Shown piece by piece: positions 42,347-51,282 of a stretch of 64,000 nt of DNA. Within the stretch, counting starts at the first letter, position 1; every line of letters starts with the position of its first letter. The position numbers were made by a program, and so were the translations under genes. Under the pieces are notes generated by a model. It was not told where the DNA came from. It did not search any database and saw only the letters and a program-made list of their open reading frames with translations. This DNA comes from Chloroflexi bacterium 54-19. GTDB lineage: Bacteria; Chloroflexota; Chloroflexia; Chloroheliales; Chloroheliaceae. The stretch is taken from the NCBI GenBank assembly GCA_001898225.1, contig MKTJ01000030.1, forward strand, positions 1 through 64,000, in the 5' to 3' direction.

Positions 42347-43273
42347 ATGGCTAGAAATATCCTTTCTCGCGGAGTGGGAAAAAGCCGTTCCGGTGTCTCA
42401 ACACTCCAACGTCAGAAATTGTTATTTGTGTTTATCGGCCTGACACCCATCCTGGTTATTTACGGGGTCACCCGTATCTGGCCGATTATTCGCACTTTTT
42501 ACCTGAGTCTTTTTGATTCGGACCTGGTCACGCCGGAAAAACAGTTTATTGGAATTGATAACTACACCGCCCTGCTCGACGATGATTCGTTCAAGCAAGC
42601 TTTCCTCAACACGACCCTTTTCGCGGTAGGGACGGTTGTCGCCAGCGTCATCCTGGGGTTGGCCCTGTCTCTAATTCTGACCCAGTTTATCCCGCGTTCG
42701 GGGCTTTACCAGCTAATCTACTTCCTGCCCTTCGTAATGCCTATCGTGCCGGTAGCTATCGTCTGGCGCTGGATTTATGACCCTTCTTACGGTCTTTTGA
42801 ACTGGTTTCTTTCGTGGTTCGGGATTGCCAAGCAGGCTTTCCTGTTCTACCCGGAGACCGGCCTGTGGGCCATCGTGGTTATGAACGTCTGGAAGGTAGT
42901 CGGTTACAACATGGTTATTTTAATCGTGGGTATCCGCAACATTCCAACGCTCTACAACGAGGCCGCCGAAATAGATGGGGCCGGGCGCTTTGGGGTCTTG
43001 CGTTATATCACGATACCGCTGCTCAAGCCGGTTATTTTATTTGTGCTGGTTGTAACTACCATCGGCGCTTACAACGTCTTCACCTCGGTCTATGTCATGA
43101 CCCAGAGTACCACTGCTTCCGGCAACTCGATAAAAATCCTGGTCGGGGAGATTTACGACAATGGCTTCCGCTATTCCAAGATGGGTTACGCCTCCAGCGA
43201 GGCGGTCATCCTCTTTGTAGTGGTGCTGGCCCTGACGTTGTTGCAATTCCGGTTCGTGCGTTCGGATACTTAG
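42347..43273 (+). CDS. Sugar ABC transporter permease (MalF-like)
   Basis: 308-residue permease with about six membrane spans and the EAA loop NEAAEIDGAGRFGVLRYITI. It starts 131 bp after the binding protein. A dispersed-repeat element (43276-43439) lies between it and the second permease. No ATPase is encoded in the operon. Confidence 0.92.
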   Translation: MARNILSRGVGKSRSGVSTLQRQKLLFVFIGLTPILVIYGVTRIWPIIRTFYLSLFDSDLVTPEKQFIGIDNYTALLDDDSFKQAFLNTTLFAVGTVVASVILGLALSLILTQFIPRSGLYQLIYFLPFVMPIVPVAIVWRWIYDPSYGLLNWFLSWFGIAKQAFLFYPETGLWAIVVMNVWKVVGYNMVILIVGIRNIPTLYNEAAEIDGAGRFGVLRYITIPLLKPVILFVLVVTTIGAYNVFTSVYVMTQSTTASGNSIKILVGEIYDNGFRYSKMGYASSEAVILFVVVLALTLLQFRFVRSDT

Positions 43274-43275
43274 GA

Positions 43276-43439
43276 GAGGTCAGAAGCCAGTAGTCAGAAG
43301 CCAGAAGTCGGTAGTCATAAAGAATAAAAGTCGTATTTAGAGGTTTATAGAATTTAGAGAAATTGCGTTATCACGTTAAGCGAAAAGTGGCGGTCTTTAC
43401 TGGCTAGTGAATACTGCCCTCTGACTACTGACCACTTAT
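43276..43439. repeat. Short-repeat-bounded intergenic element, copy A
   Basis: The left end is a degenerate tandem of GTCAGAAGCCAGAAGTC-type units and the right end carries inverted units (CTCTGACTACTGACCAC). The core (about 43370-43425: ATCACGTTAAGCGAAAAGTG then CTTTACTGGCTAGTG) recurs in reverse complement in copy B at 46111-46254. It resembles the short tandem heptanucleotide repeats known from cyanobacteria. It carries no gene. Confidence 0.75.
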
Positions 43440-43468
43440 CCAAAAACGCCTGGTAGGAGCAAAATTTA

Positions 43469-44356
43469 ATGGCAACGGTTGAGATAAACGAAAAATCCGG
43501 CAATATGGTCGGCGTGAACGGCAATTCCCGCTTCCGGCGCGAACTGTGGTGGCGGCTTCCACTGCACGTCATTCTTATAATCGGGGCGGGCCTGATGCTG
43601 CTGCCATTCATCTGGATGATTGCCACGTCTTTTAAGCCGCCGAGCGAAGTTGTCGCCTGGCCGCCCACCTTTATCCCGCAAAGCCCGACCCTGGAGAATT
43701 ACGGCAAGGTCTTTGAGTTGATGCCTTTTGCCCGCTACTTTCTTAACAGCCTGATAGTGACGCTGGTCTGTATGGTCACCATCTGCCTGACCTCCTCGCT
43801 GGCGGGCTACATCTTTGGCATTTTCCGGTTTCCTTTGCGGAATTTCTTTTTTATCGTAATCCTGGCTACGGCTATCGTACCGTTCGAAACTTATATGATT
43901 CCGCTCTATTTGTTGATGAAAGACCTCAAATCCATCAACTCTTTCCAGGGTATCATGGCCCCTTACTTTATTATGAGTTTTGGCATATTCTTTATGCGCC
44001 AGAACTATATCGCCTTCCTGCCCGAAGAACTACTGGACGCGGCCCGGATTGATGGGGCCGGGGAGTGGAAGATTTACTGGCGGATAGTGCTGCCGCTTTC
44101 GTCTTCGGCGCTGGCGGCCCTGGCAATTTACGCCTTTATCAACGTCTGGGCGGCCTTTATCTGGCCTTTGCTAGTGGTAAACACTTCCGACCTGAAGACG
44201 ATTGAGCTGGCCCTGGCCGGGTTCCAGACTGCTTACACCGTCGAGTACGGGCCGCTCATGGCCGGGTCGGTTATCAGTCTGCTGCCCATCCTGGCAATCT
44301 TTATCGTACTGCGACGCCAGATTATTGAGAGTGTCGCCATGACCGGAATGAAATAG
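43469..44356 (+). CDS. Sugar ABC transporter permease (MalG-like)
   Basis: 295-residue permease with about six spans, MalG-type FIWMIATSFKPPSEV and EAA-type loop LDAARIDGAGEWKIYWRIVL. It has a hydrophilic N-terminal tail of about 25 residues. Separated from its partner by the repeat element but still in operon orientation; the next gene starts 7 bp downstream. Confidence 0.92.
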   Translation: MATVEINEKSGNMVGVNGNSRFRRELWWRLPLHVILIIGAGLMLLPFIWMIATSFKPPSEVVAWPPTFIPQSPTLENYGKVFELMPFARYFLNSLIVTLVCMVTICLTSSLAGYIFGIFRFPLRNFFFIVILATAIVPFETYMIPLYLLMKDLKSINSFQGIMAPYFIMSFGIFFMRQNYIAFLPEELLDAARIDGAGEWKIYWRIVLPLSSSALAALAIYAFINVWAAFIWPLLVVNTSDLKTIELALAGFQTAYTVEYGPLMAGSVISLLPILAIFIVLRRQIIESVAMTGMK

Positions 44357-44363
44357 GACACCC

Positions 44364-45401
44364 ATGACCCAGACAAAATTAACGTTTGGTCTAATCGGCT
44401 ACGGCAATATCGGGCGGACCCACGCGAAAGGCTACCTGGCCGATACACGGGTAGGCCGGTTGGCCCTGGCCGACCCCTACAGCCAGCCGGACCAGACCTC
44501 CGAGCGGGTGGTCGGCTACACCTCGCCGGAAGAAATGCTCGCAAAAGAACAGCCGGTCGCGGTCAGTATCTGTGTACCGCACGACCTGCACCTGCAAACC
44601 TCGCTCGAAGTAGCCCGGCACGGTGTGGGTAACGGGGGCAGCGTGCGCTACGCCTTGCTTGAAAAACCGATGGCTCTCAATGAAGCAGAAGCCGCCCAAA
44701 TCGAGCAGGCTTTCGAGGAAGCGGGTATCCGGCTGATGCTGGCCCACTCACTCCGCTTTTCCAGCCCGTTTCGCCGCCTGGCCGAACTTCTCAACGACAA
44801 AGAAACCGGGTTAGGGAAACCGCTGCTTCTGGTGGGCAATTACCTGATGTATAAGGATTACAGCGCCTACCCGGCCTGGAAACGTCAGGCCGAGGCTGCC
44901 GGGGGCGGCGTACTTTTGCGGGATGGTCTGCACGTGCTGGACGCAATTCTAAACGTGGCCGGGGCTGAACCGCTCGAAGTCTGGGGCCAGGCGGCTTTGC
45001 TGGCGAACCAGGCCGAAGTCGAGGATACTTTCCTGGGCGGGATTCGTTTTAGCAACGGGGCGCTGGCCCAATTGACCTTTAGCAACGTCAGCCGGGCCGA
45101 AAATCAGATTAGCTTGACGATCCATACCACGGTAGCTACTCTTAAAGCCACCCTGGAAGAATTGCGGATATGGTCAGCGGCCAGCCCTAACGATGAGGAC
45201 AAATCAGCCGCGCCGGGCCACCTGCGCGAAGTGGTCGAACCGGCCCAGGGCGACTTGTGGGCTAACCAGATGGCTTATTTCATCGAGTGCGTCGTTTCAG
45301 ACCGCCGCCCGGCAGTTACCGGGTCGGAGGGTCGCCGGGCGGTTAAAGTTATCGAACGGCTTTACCAGGCAGCCGGGCAGGGCTGTCATCTGTCTATTTA
45401 G
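44364..45401 (+). CDS. Gfo/Idh/MocA-family oxidoreductase 1
   Basis: 345-residue NAD(P)-dependent dehydrogenase. The Rossmann loop GLIGYGNIGRTHAKGYL is at residues 7-23, and the EKPMALNEAEA motif with the family Lys is near residue 95. Family members oxidise or reduce sugars, often at C3, or inositols. First of three non-identical Gfo/Idh genes in this locus; its closeness (7 bp) to the permease points to action on the imported sugar. Confidence 0.88.
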   Translation: MTQTKLTFGLIGYGNIGRTHAKGYLADTRVGRLALADPYSQPDQTSERVVGYTSPEEMLAKEQPVAVSICVPHDLHLQTSLEVARHGVGNGGSVRYALLEKPMALNEAEAAQIEQAFEEAGIRLMLAHSLRFSSPFRRLAELLNDKETGLGKPLLLVGNYLMYKDYSAYPAWKRQAEAAGGGVLLRDGLHVLDAILNVAGAEPLEVWGQAALLANQAEVEDTFLGGIRFSNGALAQLTFSNVSRAENQISLTIHTTVATLKATLEELRIWSAASPNDEDKSAAPGHLREVVEPAQGDLWANQMAYFIECVVSDRRPAVTGSEGRRAVKVIERLYQAAGQGCHLSI

Positions 45402-45420
45402 CAAGGAGGAGCTTGTAGCC

Positions 45421-46107
45421 GTGAAACCTATTGGTTGGAACCGGGTGCTGGTATTCGGGGCACACCCTGATGATGAGATTATTGGTTGCGGCGGTACGCT
45501 GGCCCGGTTGGCGTCTGAAGGCGCCCATACCGTCGTGGTCACTTTTACCGACGGCGCGACCGGGTATAGCAAGCTGGAAGAAGCCAGCGACATTGTTTCG
45601 ATGCGACGGGCCGAGTCACTCGCGTCCGCCAAGATTCTGGGCGTTAGCGAACTTATAAACCTGGAATTTCCGACCCAGGCCCTGATTAACGACCGCGAGA
45701 CTTACCAGAAGGCGGTCCAGATTATCCGCTCGGTCCGGCCCGATGTCATCTTTTGCCATTTTGGTGAAGACAAACACCGAGACCACCAGACCGTCGCGGC
45801 GCTGGTGGACGAGGCGCGCTGGAAGGCGACCGAAAATGCCCAGCCCGACCTGGGCCAGCCCTGGTATACCCAGCAGATGTTTTTCTACGAAATACACGAG
45901 CTTTTTACCCATCCGTCTATCCTGGTGGATACCTCGGAGCATTTTGACAAAAAAATCGCCGCCCTCGAAACCCAGAAAAGCCAGCTTGAAGTGCTGCCGG
46001 GGGTCGTTTCCTACTGCCAGGGCTTGAGCCGGGCGCGAGGTTATATGGCCGGGACACAGTACGCCGAAGCGTTCCTGGCGTCCAATTTGCTGCCGCAGAA
46101 GTTATAG
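45421..46107 (+). CDS. PIG-L/LmbE-family deacetylase
   Basis: 228-residue zinc-dependent N-acetyl-sugar deacetylase fold. The metal motif AHPDDE is at residues 14-19 and the second motif H119-R-D-H122 is present. Family members remove acetyl from GlcNAc-linked compounds (MshB, BshB, GlcNAc-PI de-N-acetylase) or from diacetylchitobiose. The start is GTG 45421, behind AAGGAGGAG; a longer open frame upstream overlaps the Gfo/Idh gene and is not used. The context suggests that the imported sugar is N-acetylated. Confidence 0.9.
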   Translation: MKPIGWNRVLVFGAHPDDEIIGCGGTLARLASEGAHTVVVTFTDGATGYSKLEEASDIVSMRRAESLASAKILGVSELINLEFPTQALINDRETYQKAVQIIRSVRPDVIFCHFGEDKHRDHQTVAALVDEARWKATENAQPDLGQPWYTQQMFFYEIHELFTHPSILVDTSEHFDKKIAALETQKSQLEVLPGVVSYCQGLSRARGYMAGTQYAEAFLASNLLPQKL

Positions 46108-46110
46108 GAA

Positions 46111-46254
46111 AAGTAGTCAGAGGTCAGTGGTCAGTAGCCAGTAAAACGGCCTCTTTCCGCTTAACGTGATATTTATTTCTACAAAACTCTAAAAAGTATC
46201 TTAGTATCTTACTAATCTCTGACTTCTGGCCTCTGACTTCTGCCCTCTGCTTAC
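46111..46254. repeat. Short-repeat-bounded intergenic element, copy B
   Basis: It begins with AGTAGTCAGAGGTCAGTGG and ends with inverted units (CTGACTTCTGGCCTCTGAC). Its core (AGCCAGTAAA, then CGCTTAACGTGATA) is the reverse complement of the core of copy A. Fills the gap between the PIG-L and ceramidase-like genes. Confidence 0.75.
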
Positions 46255-46320
46255 CGGCTTTCCTCAAAGGCCGGGTGGACCGGTGTGGAGATTGGTAAAA
46301 AACGAGTAAGGTTAAATGCT

Positions 46321-47706
46321 ATGAAAGACTCAGCCATTAAAGTTGGTTTTGGGGTCACCGACCTGACCCCGCCGCCCGGATTGGAAATGTCCGGGTTTAG
46401 CGCCCGCACCGAAGCGGCCACCGGCACCCACGACCCGCTTTTTGCCAGGGTGATGTACCTGGCAGAACCGGGCGGCCCGGAAGACAGCCTGCTTCTGATA
46501 ACCTTCGACCTTATCGGCATGTCGCAAGTCCTGGTAAATGCCATCAAACAGGGTGTGCAAGAGCGGTTCGGGGTGCCGGGCGAGCGGGTGATACTGGCCT
46601 GTTCCCACACTCACGGCGGACCCAGCACCCTCGATAACGGTTTGCTCGGCAGGCACGATGATGCCTACCTGGGCTCGATACCGGGCCGGGTCTTTGAGGC
46701 GGTCGCCCAGGCCATGGGTAACACCAGTCCGGCTAACCTCTACCTGGCCTCGGCCCCGGCGGAAAATGCCGGGAAGAACCGGAATATACCGGGTGGGCCG
46801 ATGGACTCCAGCACCGGGGTACTGGCCGTGACCAACCCGGCCACCGATGCCCTGCTCGGCGTCGTCCTGAATTACACCTGCCACCCGACCGTCCTCGGCC
46901 CGACCAACCTGCTCTATACAGCGGACTATCCCTATTACACCAACCGCCTCGTCTCCCAGGTGACCGGGCTTTCGCCGGACCGGGTGCTGTTTACCCAGGG
47001 CGCGTGCGGGAATATCAACGCCGGGCACACCGCTAAAACCAGCATGACCGCGACCGGGTTGAGCCTGCGGACCTACGAGGAAGCCGAAAAGTTGGGTGGG
47101 AATGTCGGCAAGGCCGCCCTGGAAGCCCTCAAGGCCATCCGGGCTGACCCCGCCTCTCACCTCATTGCACCCGCCGCCCAAATTCCCGTGCTGACCGAAA
47201 CAGTGAGCCTCGATTGGAACCCGGCCCTCTGGGCCAACCCGGCAGGGGTGAACCGTTTCAAGCAGGAAAAAGAGGCGGTCCTGGCTAACGGAGAATGGAA
47301 CCAGCGGGCCGATGCCTCGGTGCTGGTGCGCTGGTCGGACACCATGCTGGGGGAAAAGCTCGACCCGGCCTGGCCACCCATGCAGGCTAACCTGACGGCG
47401 GTCAAACTGGGGCGTCTGAACTGGGTCACCGCGCCGGGCGAACTCTACGTCCAATACGGCCTGGCCCTCAAAGAAAAAGCCGGGCAGCGCGAGGAAAGCG
47501 CCTGGCTGTTGGGTTATACGAACGGTGTTTTAGGCTACTACCCGACCCCCGACGCTTTCGAGCGGGAAGACTACGAAGCGGCCACGGCTTACCGCTATTA
47601 CGGCTGGCCCGGTCCGTTCACCAACCAGGTCGGCGAACATATCGGGGCGGCAGCCCTGGCTTTGCTCGATAAAATGAGCAAAGAAAATAACCCGGAAAAA
47701 CAGTAA
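46321..47706 (+). CDS. Neutral/alkaline ceramidase-like hydrolase, N-terminal domain only
   Basis: 461-residue protein of the neutral ceramidase catalytic-domain family, zinc amidases that cleave N-acyl bonds. Likely zinc ligands are His in CSHTHGGPST, His in YTCHPT, Glu in APGELYVQYG and Tyr in GYTNGVLGYYP. It lacks the C-terminal Ig-like domain and any signal peptide, so it is a cytoplasmic, short form. Lying between a PIG-L deacetylase and a DegT aminotransferase in a sugar operon, it is more likely to act on an acylated amino sugar than on ceramide (inference). ATG 46321 is chosen over an upstream GTG. Confidence 0.82.
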   Translation: MKDSAIKVGFGVTDLTPPPGLEMSGFSARTEAATGTHDPLFARVMYLAEPGGPEDSLLLITFDLIGMSQVLVNAIKQGVQERFGVPGERVILACSHTHGGPSTLDNGLLGRHDDAYLGSIPGRVFEAVAQAMGNTSPANLYLASAPAENAGKNRNIPGGPMDSSTGVLAVTNPATDALLGVVLNYTCHPTVLGPTNLLYTADYPYYTNRLVSQVTGLSPDRVLFTQGACGNINAGHTAKTSMTATGLSLRTYEEAEKLGGNVGKAALEALKAIRADPASHLIAPAAQIPVLTETVSLDWNPALWANPAGVNRFKQEKEAVLANGEWNQRADASVLVRWSDTMLGEKLDPAWPPMQANLTAVKLGRLNWVTAPGELYVQYGLALKEKAGQREESAWLLGYTNGVLGYYPTPDAFEREDYEAATAYRYYGWPGPFTNQVGEHIGAAALALLDKMSKENNPEKQ

Positions 47707-47734
47707 GGGAAATAGGAGAAGGTGTAATAAAGCT

Positions 47735-48979
47735 ATGAGTATTTCTGAAACAAAGAGCGGCGCAGTGGCCGGTAATGAACTGGCTTTATTCGGCGGGTCG
47801 GCGGACGCCCCGGCTTTTCCGGCCTGGCCCCAGGCCGGCCCGGAAGAAGAAGCGGGCTTGCTGGAAGTTTTGCACAGCGGTGAATGGGGCGGTTATAATC
47901 CGAGTGTACCCGAACTTGAAGGTAAATTCGCGGCCCGGCACGGCGCTAAATACGGCGTGGCGATGTCGAACGGCACCCTTTCGCTGGCGGCATCTCTGCA
48001 AGCGGCGGGCGTCGAAAACTCCTCCGATGAAGTGATTGTGCCTTCCTATACCTTTTTCGCCAGCGCGTCCTCGGTGTTGCTCGCCGGGGTCAGCCTGCGC
48101 TTTGCCGATGTTGACCCGGCCACGCTTACGCTCGACCCGGCGGCGGTCGAAGCGGCTATCACCCCCCGGACGCGGGCGGTAATGCCGGTCCATTTCGCCG
48201 GGCACCCTGCTAACCTGCCCGCCCTGGTGGAGATATGCCGCAAGCACAACCTTATCCTGCTGGAAGATGCCGCCCAGGCTCACGGCGCGGCCTTTCAGGG
48301 CCAGCCGGTCGGTGGTTGGGGCGACCTGGGCAGTTTCAGTTTCCAGGCTTCCAAGAACATGACCGCCGGGGAAGGCGGCATGGTCGTCACGAACAACGAA
48401 GACCTAGCGAATAAAGTCTGGGCCCTGACTAACCAGGGGCGCAAAAAAGGTGGCAAGTGGTACGAACACTACGTGCTGGGCGCGAACTATCGCCTGACCG
48501 GGTTCCAGGCGGCGGTGCTGCTGGCTCAATTCGGGCGGCTCGATGCCCAGGTCGCCCTGCGCATGCAGAACGCCGCTATCCTCGATAAGGAGTTGCGCGC
48601 TAACCCGCATTTGGGCCTGGTGCCGGTAGGCCGCTCCGCCGACGCTACCAGCCACGCCTACCATATCTATGTGACGCGCTACCGGCCAGAAGCGTTGGAT
48701 GGTCTGAACCGGGAGAAATTCGTGGAGGCACTGGTAGCCGAGGGGGTGCCTTGCAGCACCGGTTACCCGATGGTCCTCGACGACCAGTCGGTCTTCCAAT
48801 CCGAAAAGCTGGCGGGCCGGGTCCAGGCGGGTGAGGTACCGGCCTCCCGGCAGGCGGTGGCCGATGTAGTCTGGTTTATCCAGCGGGTGCTGCTCGGCAC
48901 CGAGCAGGATGTCTACCGGCTGCTCGAAGTCTTTGAAAAAGTCCGGCGCAACCGGGATAAGTTAAAGAGTGGACAATAA
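47735..48979 (+). CDS. DegT/DnrJ/EryC1-family PLP aminotransferase
   Basis: 414-residue PLP enzyme that adds or removes an amino group on keto-sugars or keto-cyclitols. The PLP-binding Lys is in FSFQASKNMTAGEGG and LLEDAAQAHGA contains the family Asp. In a biosynthetic operon it would build an amino sugar; here, with an importer, NagB and deacetylase, it may remove an amino group in the degradative direction. The next Gfo/Idh gene starts 2 bp after its stop, so the two are probably coupled, as with keto-sugar dehydrogenase/aminotransferase pairs. Confidence 0.88.
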   Translation: MSISETKSGAVAGNELALFGGSADAPAFPAWPQAGPEEEAGLLEVLHSGEWGGYNPSVPELEGKFAARHGAKYGVAMSNGTLSLAASLQAAGVENSSDEVIVPSYTFFASASSVLLAGVSLRFADVDPATLTLDPAAVEAAITPRTRAVMPVHFAGHPANLPALVEICRKHNLILLEDAAQAHGAAFQGQPVGGWGDLGSFSFQASKNMTAGEGGMVVTNNEDLANKVWALTNQGRKKGGKWYEHYVLGANYRLTGFQAAVLLAQFGRLDAQVALRMQNAAILDKELRANPHLGLVPVGRSADATSHAYHIYVTRYRPEALDGLNREKFVEALVAEGVPCSTGYPMVLDDQSVFQSEKLAGRVQAGEVPASRQAVADVVWFIQRVLLGTEQDVYRLLEVFEKVRRNRDKLKSGQ

Positions 48980-48981
48980 TT

Positions 48982-50061
48982 TTGAGTCTTTCCCCTGAAA
49001 AGGCTTCGCAAGCCGAGGCTTCACAAGCCAAAGAACAGCCGGAAATCGGCTTTGGGATTATCGGCCTGGGTATGATTGCCGCCAAACATGCCCAGGCTAT
49101 TAAAAGTGTGCCGGGGGCGAAACTGGTTGCCGCCCTAAGTTCGGACGCGGCCAAGGCTGCTGATTTTGCGGCTCGTTTTGGCGGCACGCCCTATACTGAC
49201 CTCGATGCTTTCCTGGCCGACCCGGCTTTACAGGTGGTCAACGTCTGTGTGCCGAGCGGTGACCACGCCCGGTATGGGGTCCCGGCGGCCCTGGCCGGTA
49301 AGCACGTGATGGTCGAAAAGCCTATTGAGGTCTCCCTTGAAGCCGCCGACCGTTTAATCGCGGCCAGCCGCCAGGCCGGGGTGAAACTGGCCGTTATCTC
49401 CCAGCGCCGTTTCGAGCCGGATGTGCAAAAACTCAAAAAGGCGCTCGATGACGGCCTTTTCGGCCAGCTTCTTTCGGCGGACGTTTTTATCAAGTGGTGG
49501 CGGACCCAGGAATACTACGACAGCGCGGACTGGCGCGGCACTTACAAGCTCGATGGCGGCGGGGCCCTCATGAACCAGGGGGTCCATTATGTTGACGTGG
49601 TGCAGTGGCTGGTTGGCCCGGTCAAAAGCGTCCGGGCAATAACCCGCACCGCCGCCCATAAAATCGAGGTCGAAGATTTGGCCCTGGCCCTCCTGACCTT
49701 TGAAAACGGGGCGGTCGGCCTGCTGGAAGCCTCGACCCTGCATTATCCCGGTCTGCCCGAACGGCTCGAAATCACGGGGCAAAACGGGACGGCGGTCCTC
49801 GAAGCGGGTAAGTTCAAGGTCTGGGAATTTAAGACGCCGGGCGAGAAAGTGCAAACTGACGGTGGGCCGGGCGACTCCGGGGCCAAAAATCCCGGCGATA
49901 TTTCCAGCCAGGGCCATGCTTACCAGATTGCCGATATGGTTGCCACTTTACGCGAGGGGCGCGACCCGGCGATTACCGGTGAGGATGGCCGCAAGCCGCT
50001 CCAGATTATCCAGGCCATCTACCAATCCGCCCGCGAGAACCGGGAAATATTTTTAGATTAG
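48982..50061 (+). CDS. Gfo/Idh/MocA-family oxidoreductase 2
   Basis: 359-residue NAD(P)-dependent dehydrogenase. The Rossmann loop IIGLGMIAAKHAQAI begins near residue 28 after a Glu/Ala-rich tail; VEKPIEVSLEAADRL supplies the conserved Lys, and GGGALMNQGVHYVDVVQWL the His region. The start is TTG 48982, 2 bp after the DegT stop and without a clear ribosome site, so translation is probably coupled. Likely to oxidise or reduce the same ring position that DegT aminates or deaminates. Confidence 0.87.
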   Translation: MSLSPEKASQAEASQAKEQPEIGFGIIGLGMIAAKHAQAIKSVPGAKLVAALSSDAAKAADFAARFGGTPYTDLDAFLADPALQVVNVCVPSGDHARYGVPAALAGKHVMVEKPIEVSLEAADRLIAASRQAGVKLAVISQRRFEPDVQKLKKALDDGLFGQLLSADVFIKWWRTQEYYDSADWRGTYKLDGGGALMNQGVHYVDVVQWLVGPVKSVRAITRTAAHKIEVEDLALALLTFENGAVGLLEASTLHYPGLPERLEITGQNGTAVLEAGKFKVWEFKTPGEKVQTDGGPGDSGAKNPGDISSQGHAYQIADMVATLREGRDPAITGEDGRKPLQIIQAIYQSARENREIFLD

Positions 50062-50088
50062 CATCTAATAATTAAAGAAAGAATTTCA

Positions 50089-51114
50089 GTGACAAACCAG
50101 GAAAAAATACGGTTTGCCGTGATTGGCATCAATCACGGCCACATTTACGACCAGGTCAATCTTTTACTGGAAGCGGGTGGCGAGTTAGCCGCTTTTTATG
50201 CCCCTGAACCGGACCTGGCCGCGACTTTCACTAAAACCTATCCCCAGGCGGTCCAGGCTGAGTCGAAGGCGCAAATCCTCGAAGACCCGGCCATCCAGCT
50301 TGTAACCTCCGCCGGGATTCCGAACGACCGCGCCCCACTTGGGGTGGAAGTAATGCGGCACGGCAAGGATTATCTCTCGGACAAGCCCGGTTTTACCACG
50401 CTGGACCAACTGGCCGAAGCGCGGCGGGTCCAGGCCGAAACAGGCCGGATTTACTCGGTCTTCTACGCCGAAAGGCTGGCGAACCCGGCCACTTTGCGGG
50501 CGGGGGAATTGGTCCGGGCCGGGGCCATCGGGGAAGTGGTCCAGACTATCGGGGTCGGGCCGCACAAGATAAACCTGCCGAGCCGCCCGGACTGGTTTTT
50601 CGAACACGAGAAGTATGGTGGTATCATAACCGACATTGGCTCGCACCAGATGGACCAGTTTTTGTTTTTTACCGGGGCTAAAGCGCCCCAGGTGGTCTTT
50701 TCCCAGGTCGCCAATTATCACCACCCCGATTATCCCGAACTGGAAGACTTTGGCGACGTGATTTTGCGGGGCGAGAATTGTAGCGGCTACGTGCGGGTGG
50801 ACTGGTTTACCCCGGCGGGCCTGCCGACCTTTGGCGATACTCGCCTGACCGTTATCGGCACGGAGGGGTATATCGAGGTCCGCAAAAACCTCGATATTGG
50901 CGGGAAACCCGGTGCAAACCATCTTTTCCTGGCCGACCGCCAGGGCGTCCGGTACGAGAACTGCGAAAAGGTCGAGGTGCCGTTTGCCCGCCAGTTGCTT
51001 GACGATATTCGGAACCGCACCGAGACGGCCATGACCCAGGCGCATTGTTTCCTGGCCTCGGAACTGACCCTTCAGGCCGAGGCCCAGGCGGTCAGGCTTG
51101 GTTTCCTGGCCTAA
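50089..51114 (+). CDS. Gfo/Idh/MocA-family oxidoreductase 3
   Basis: 341-residue family member, more divergent: the N-terminal nucleotide fold reads RFAVIGINHGHIYDQVNLLL, where the usual GxGxxG is altered to GINHGH, and the Lys motif is SDKPGFTTLDQL. DIGSHQMDQFLFF carries the His region. The start is GTG 50089. The changed Rossmann loop raises the possibility of altered cofactor use or a non-redox role such as hydrolysis or isomerisation. Last gene of the plus-strand operon. Confidence 0.82.
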   Translation: MTNQEKIRFAVIGINHGHIYDQVNLLLEAGGELAAFYAPEPDLAATFTKTYPQAVQAESKAQILEDPAIQLVTSAGIPNDRAPLGVEVMRHGKDYLSDKPGFTTLDQLAEARRVQAETGRIYSVFYAERLANPATLRAGELVRAGAIGEVVQTIGVGPHKINLPSRPDWFFEHEKYGGIITDIGSHQMDQFLFFTGAKAPQVVFSQVANYHHPDYPELEDFGDVILRGENCSGYVRVDWFTPAGLPTFGDTRLTVIGTEGYIEVRKNLDIGGKPGANHLFLADRQGVRYENCEKVEVPFARQLLDDIRNRTETAMTQAHCFLASELTLQAEAQAVRLGFLA

Positions 51115-51118
51115 ACTT

Positions 51119-51142
51119 TCAGGAATAGGTCAGGCCGGACCC
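51119..51142. repeat. 24-bp direct repeat, outer copy
   Basis: Perfect copy of 51283-51306, which is the last eight codons (including the stop) of the GH3 gene. The two copies bracket the 140-bp palindromic element, as a target-site duplication would. Confidence 0.85.
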
Positions 51143-51282
51143 TACCTGATTGTCATTCCGAGCGAAGTCGAGGAGTCTCAGCGCCGTTGGCGAAAGCACT
51201 AACGAGGGTGATATTGTCCAACGGTACCCGTAAACGGGTGCCCAAGATCCTTCGCTGCGCTCAGGATGTTCTACTATCTACA
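51143..51282. mobile_element. MITE-like palindromic insertion (140 bp)
   Basis: Imperfect terminal inverted repeats: CATTCCGAGCGAAGTCGAGG (from 51153) and, on the other strand, CATCCTGAGCGCAGCGAAGG (ending near 51269). This type of palindrome (TCATTC-GAGCGAAG) is seen between genes in many bacterial genomes. It has no coding capacity and is flanked by the 24-bp direct repeat at 51119-51142 and 51283-51306. Confidence 0.75.

Noticed and set aside
43276..43439. Repeated GTCAGAAG-type units as a CRISPR array
   Set aside because: Units are 7-9 bp, degenerate and contiguous, with no unique spacers of regular length and no cas genes.
46330..47454. 374-codon open frame on the minus strand inside the ceramidase-like gene
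   Set aside because: It lies wholly opposite a gene with clear family motifs, has Gly/Arg/His-rich composition typical of antisense GC-rich frames, and no ribosome site.
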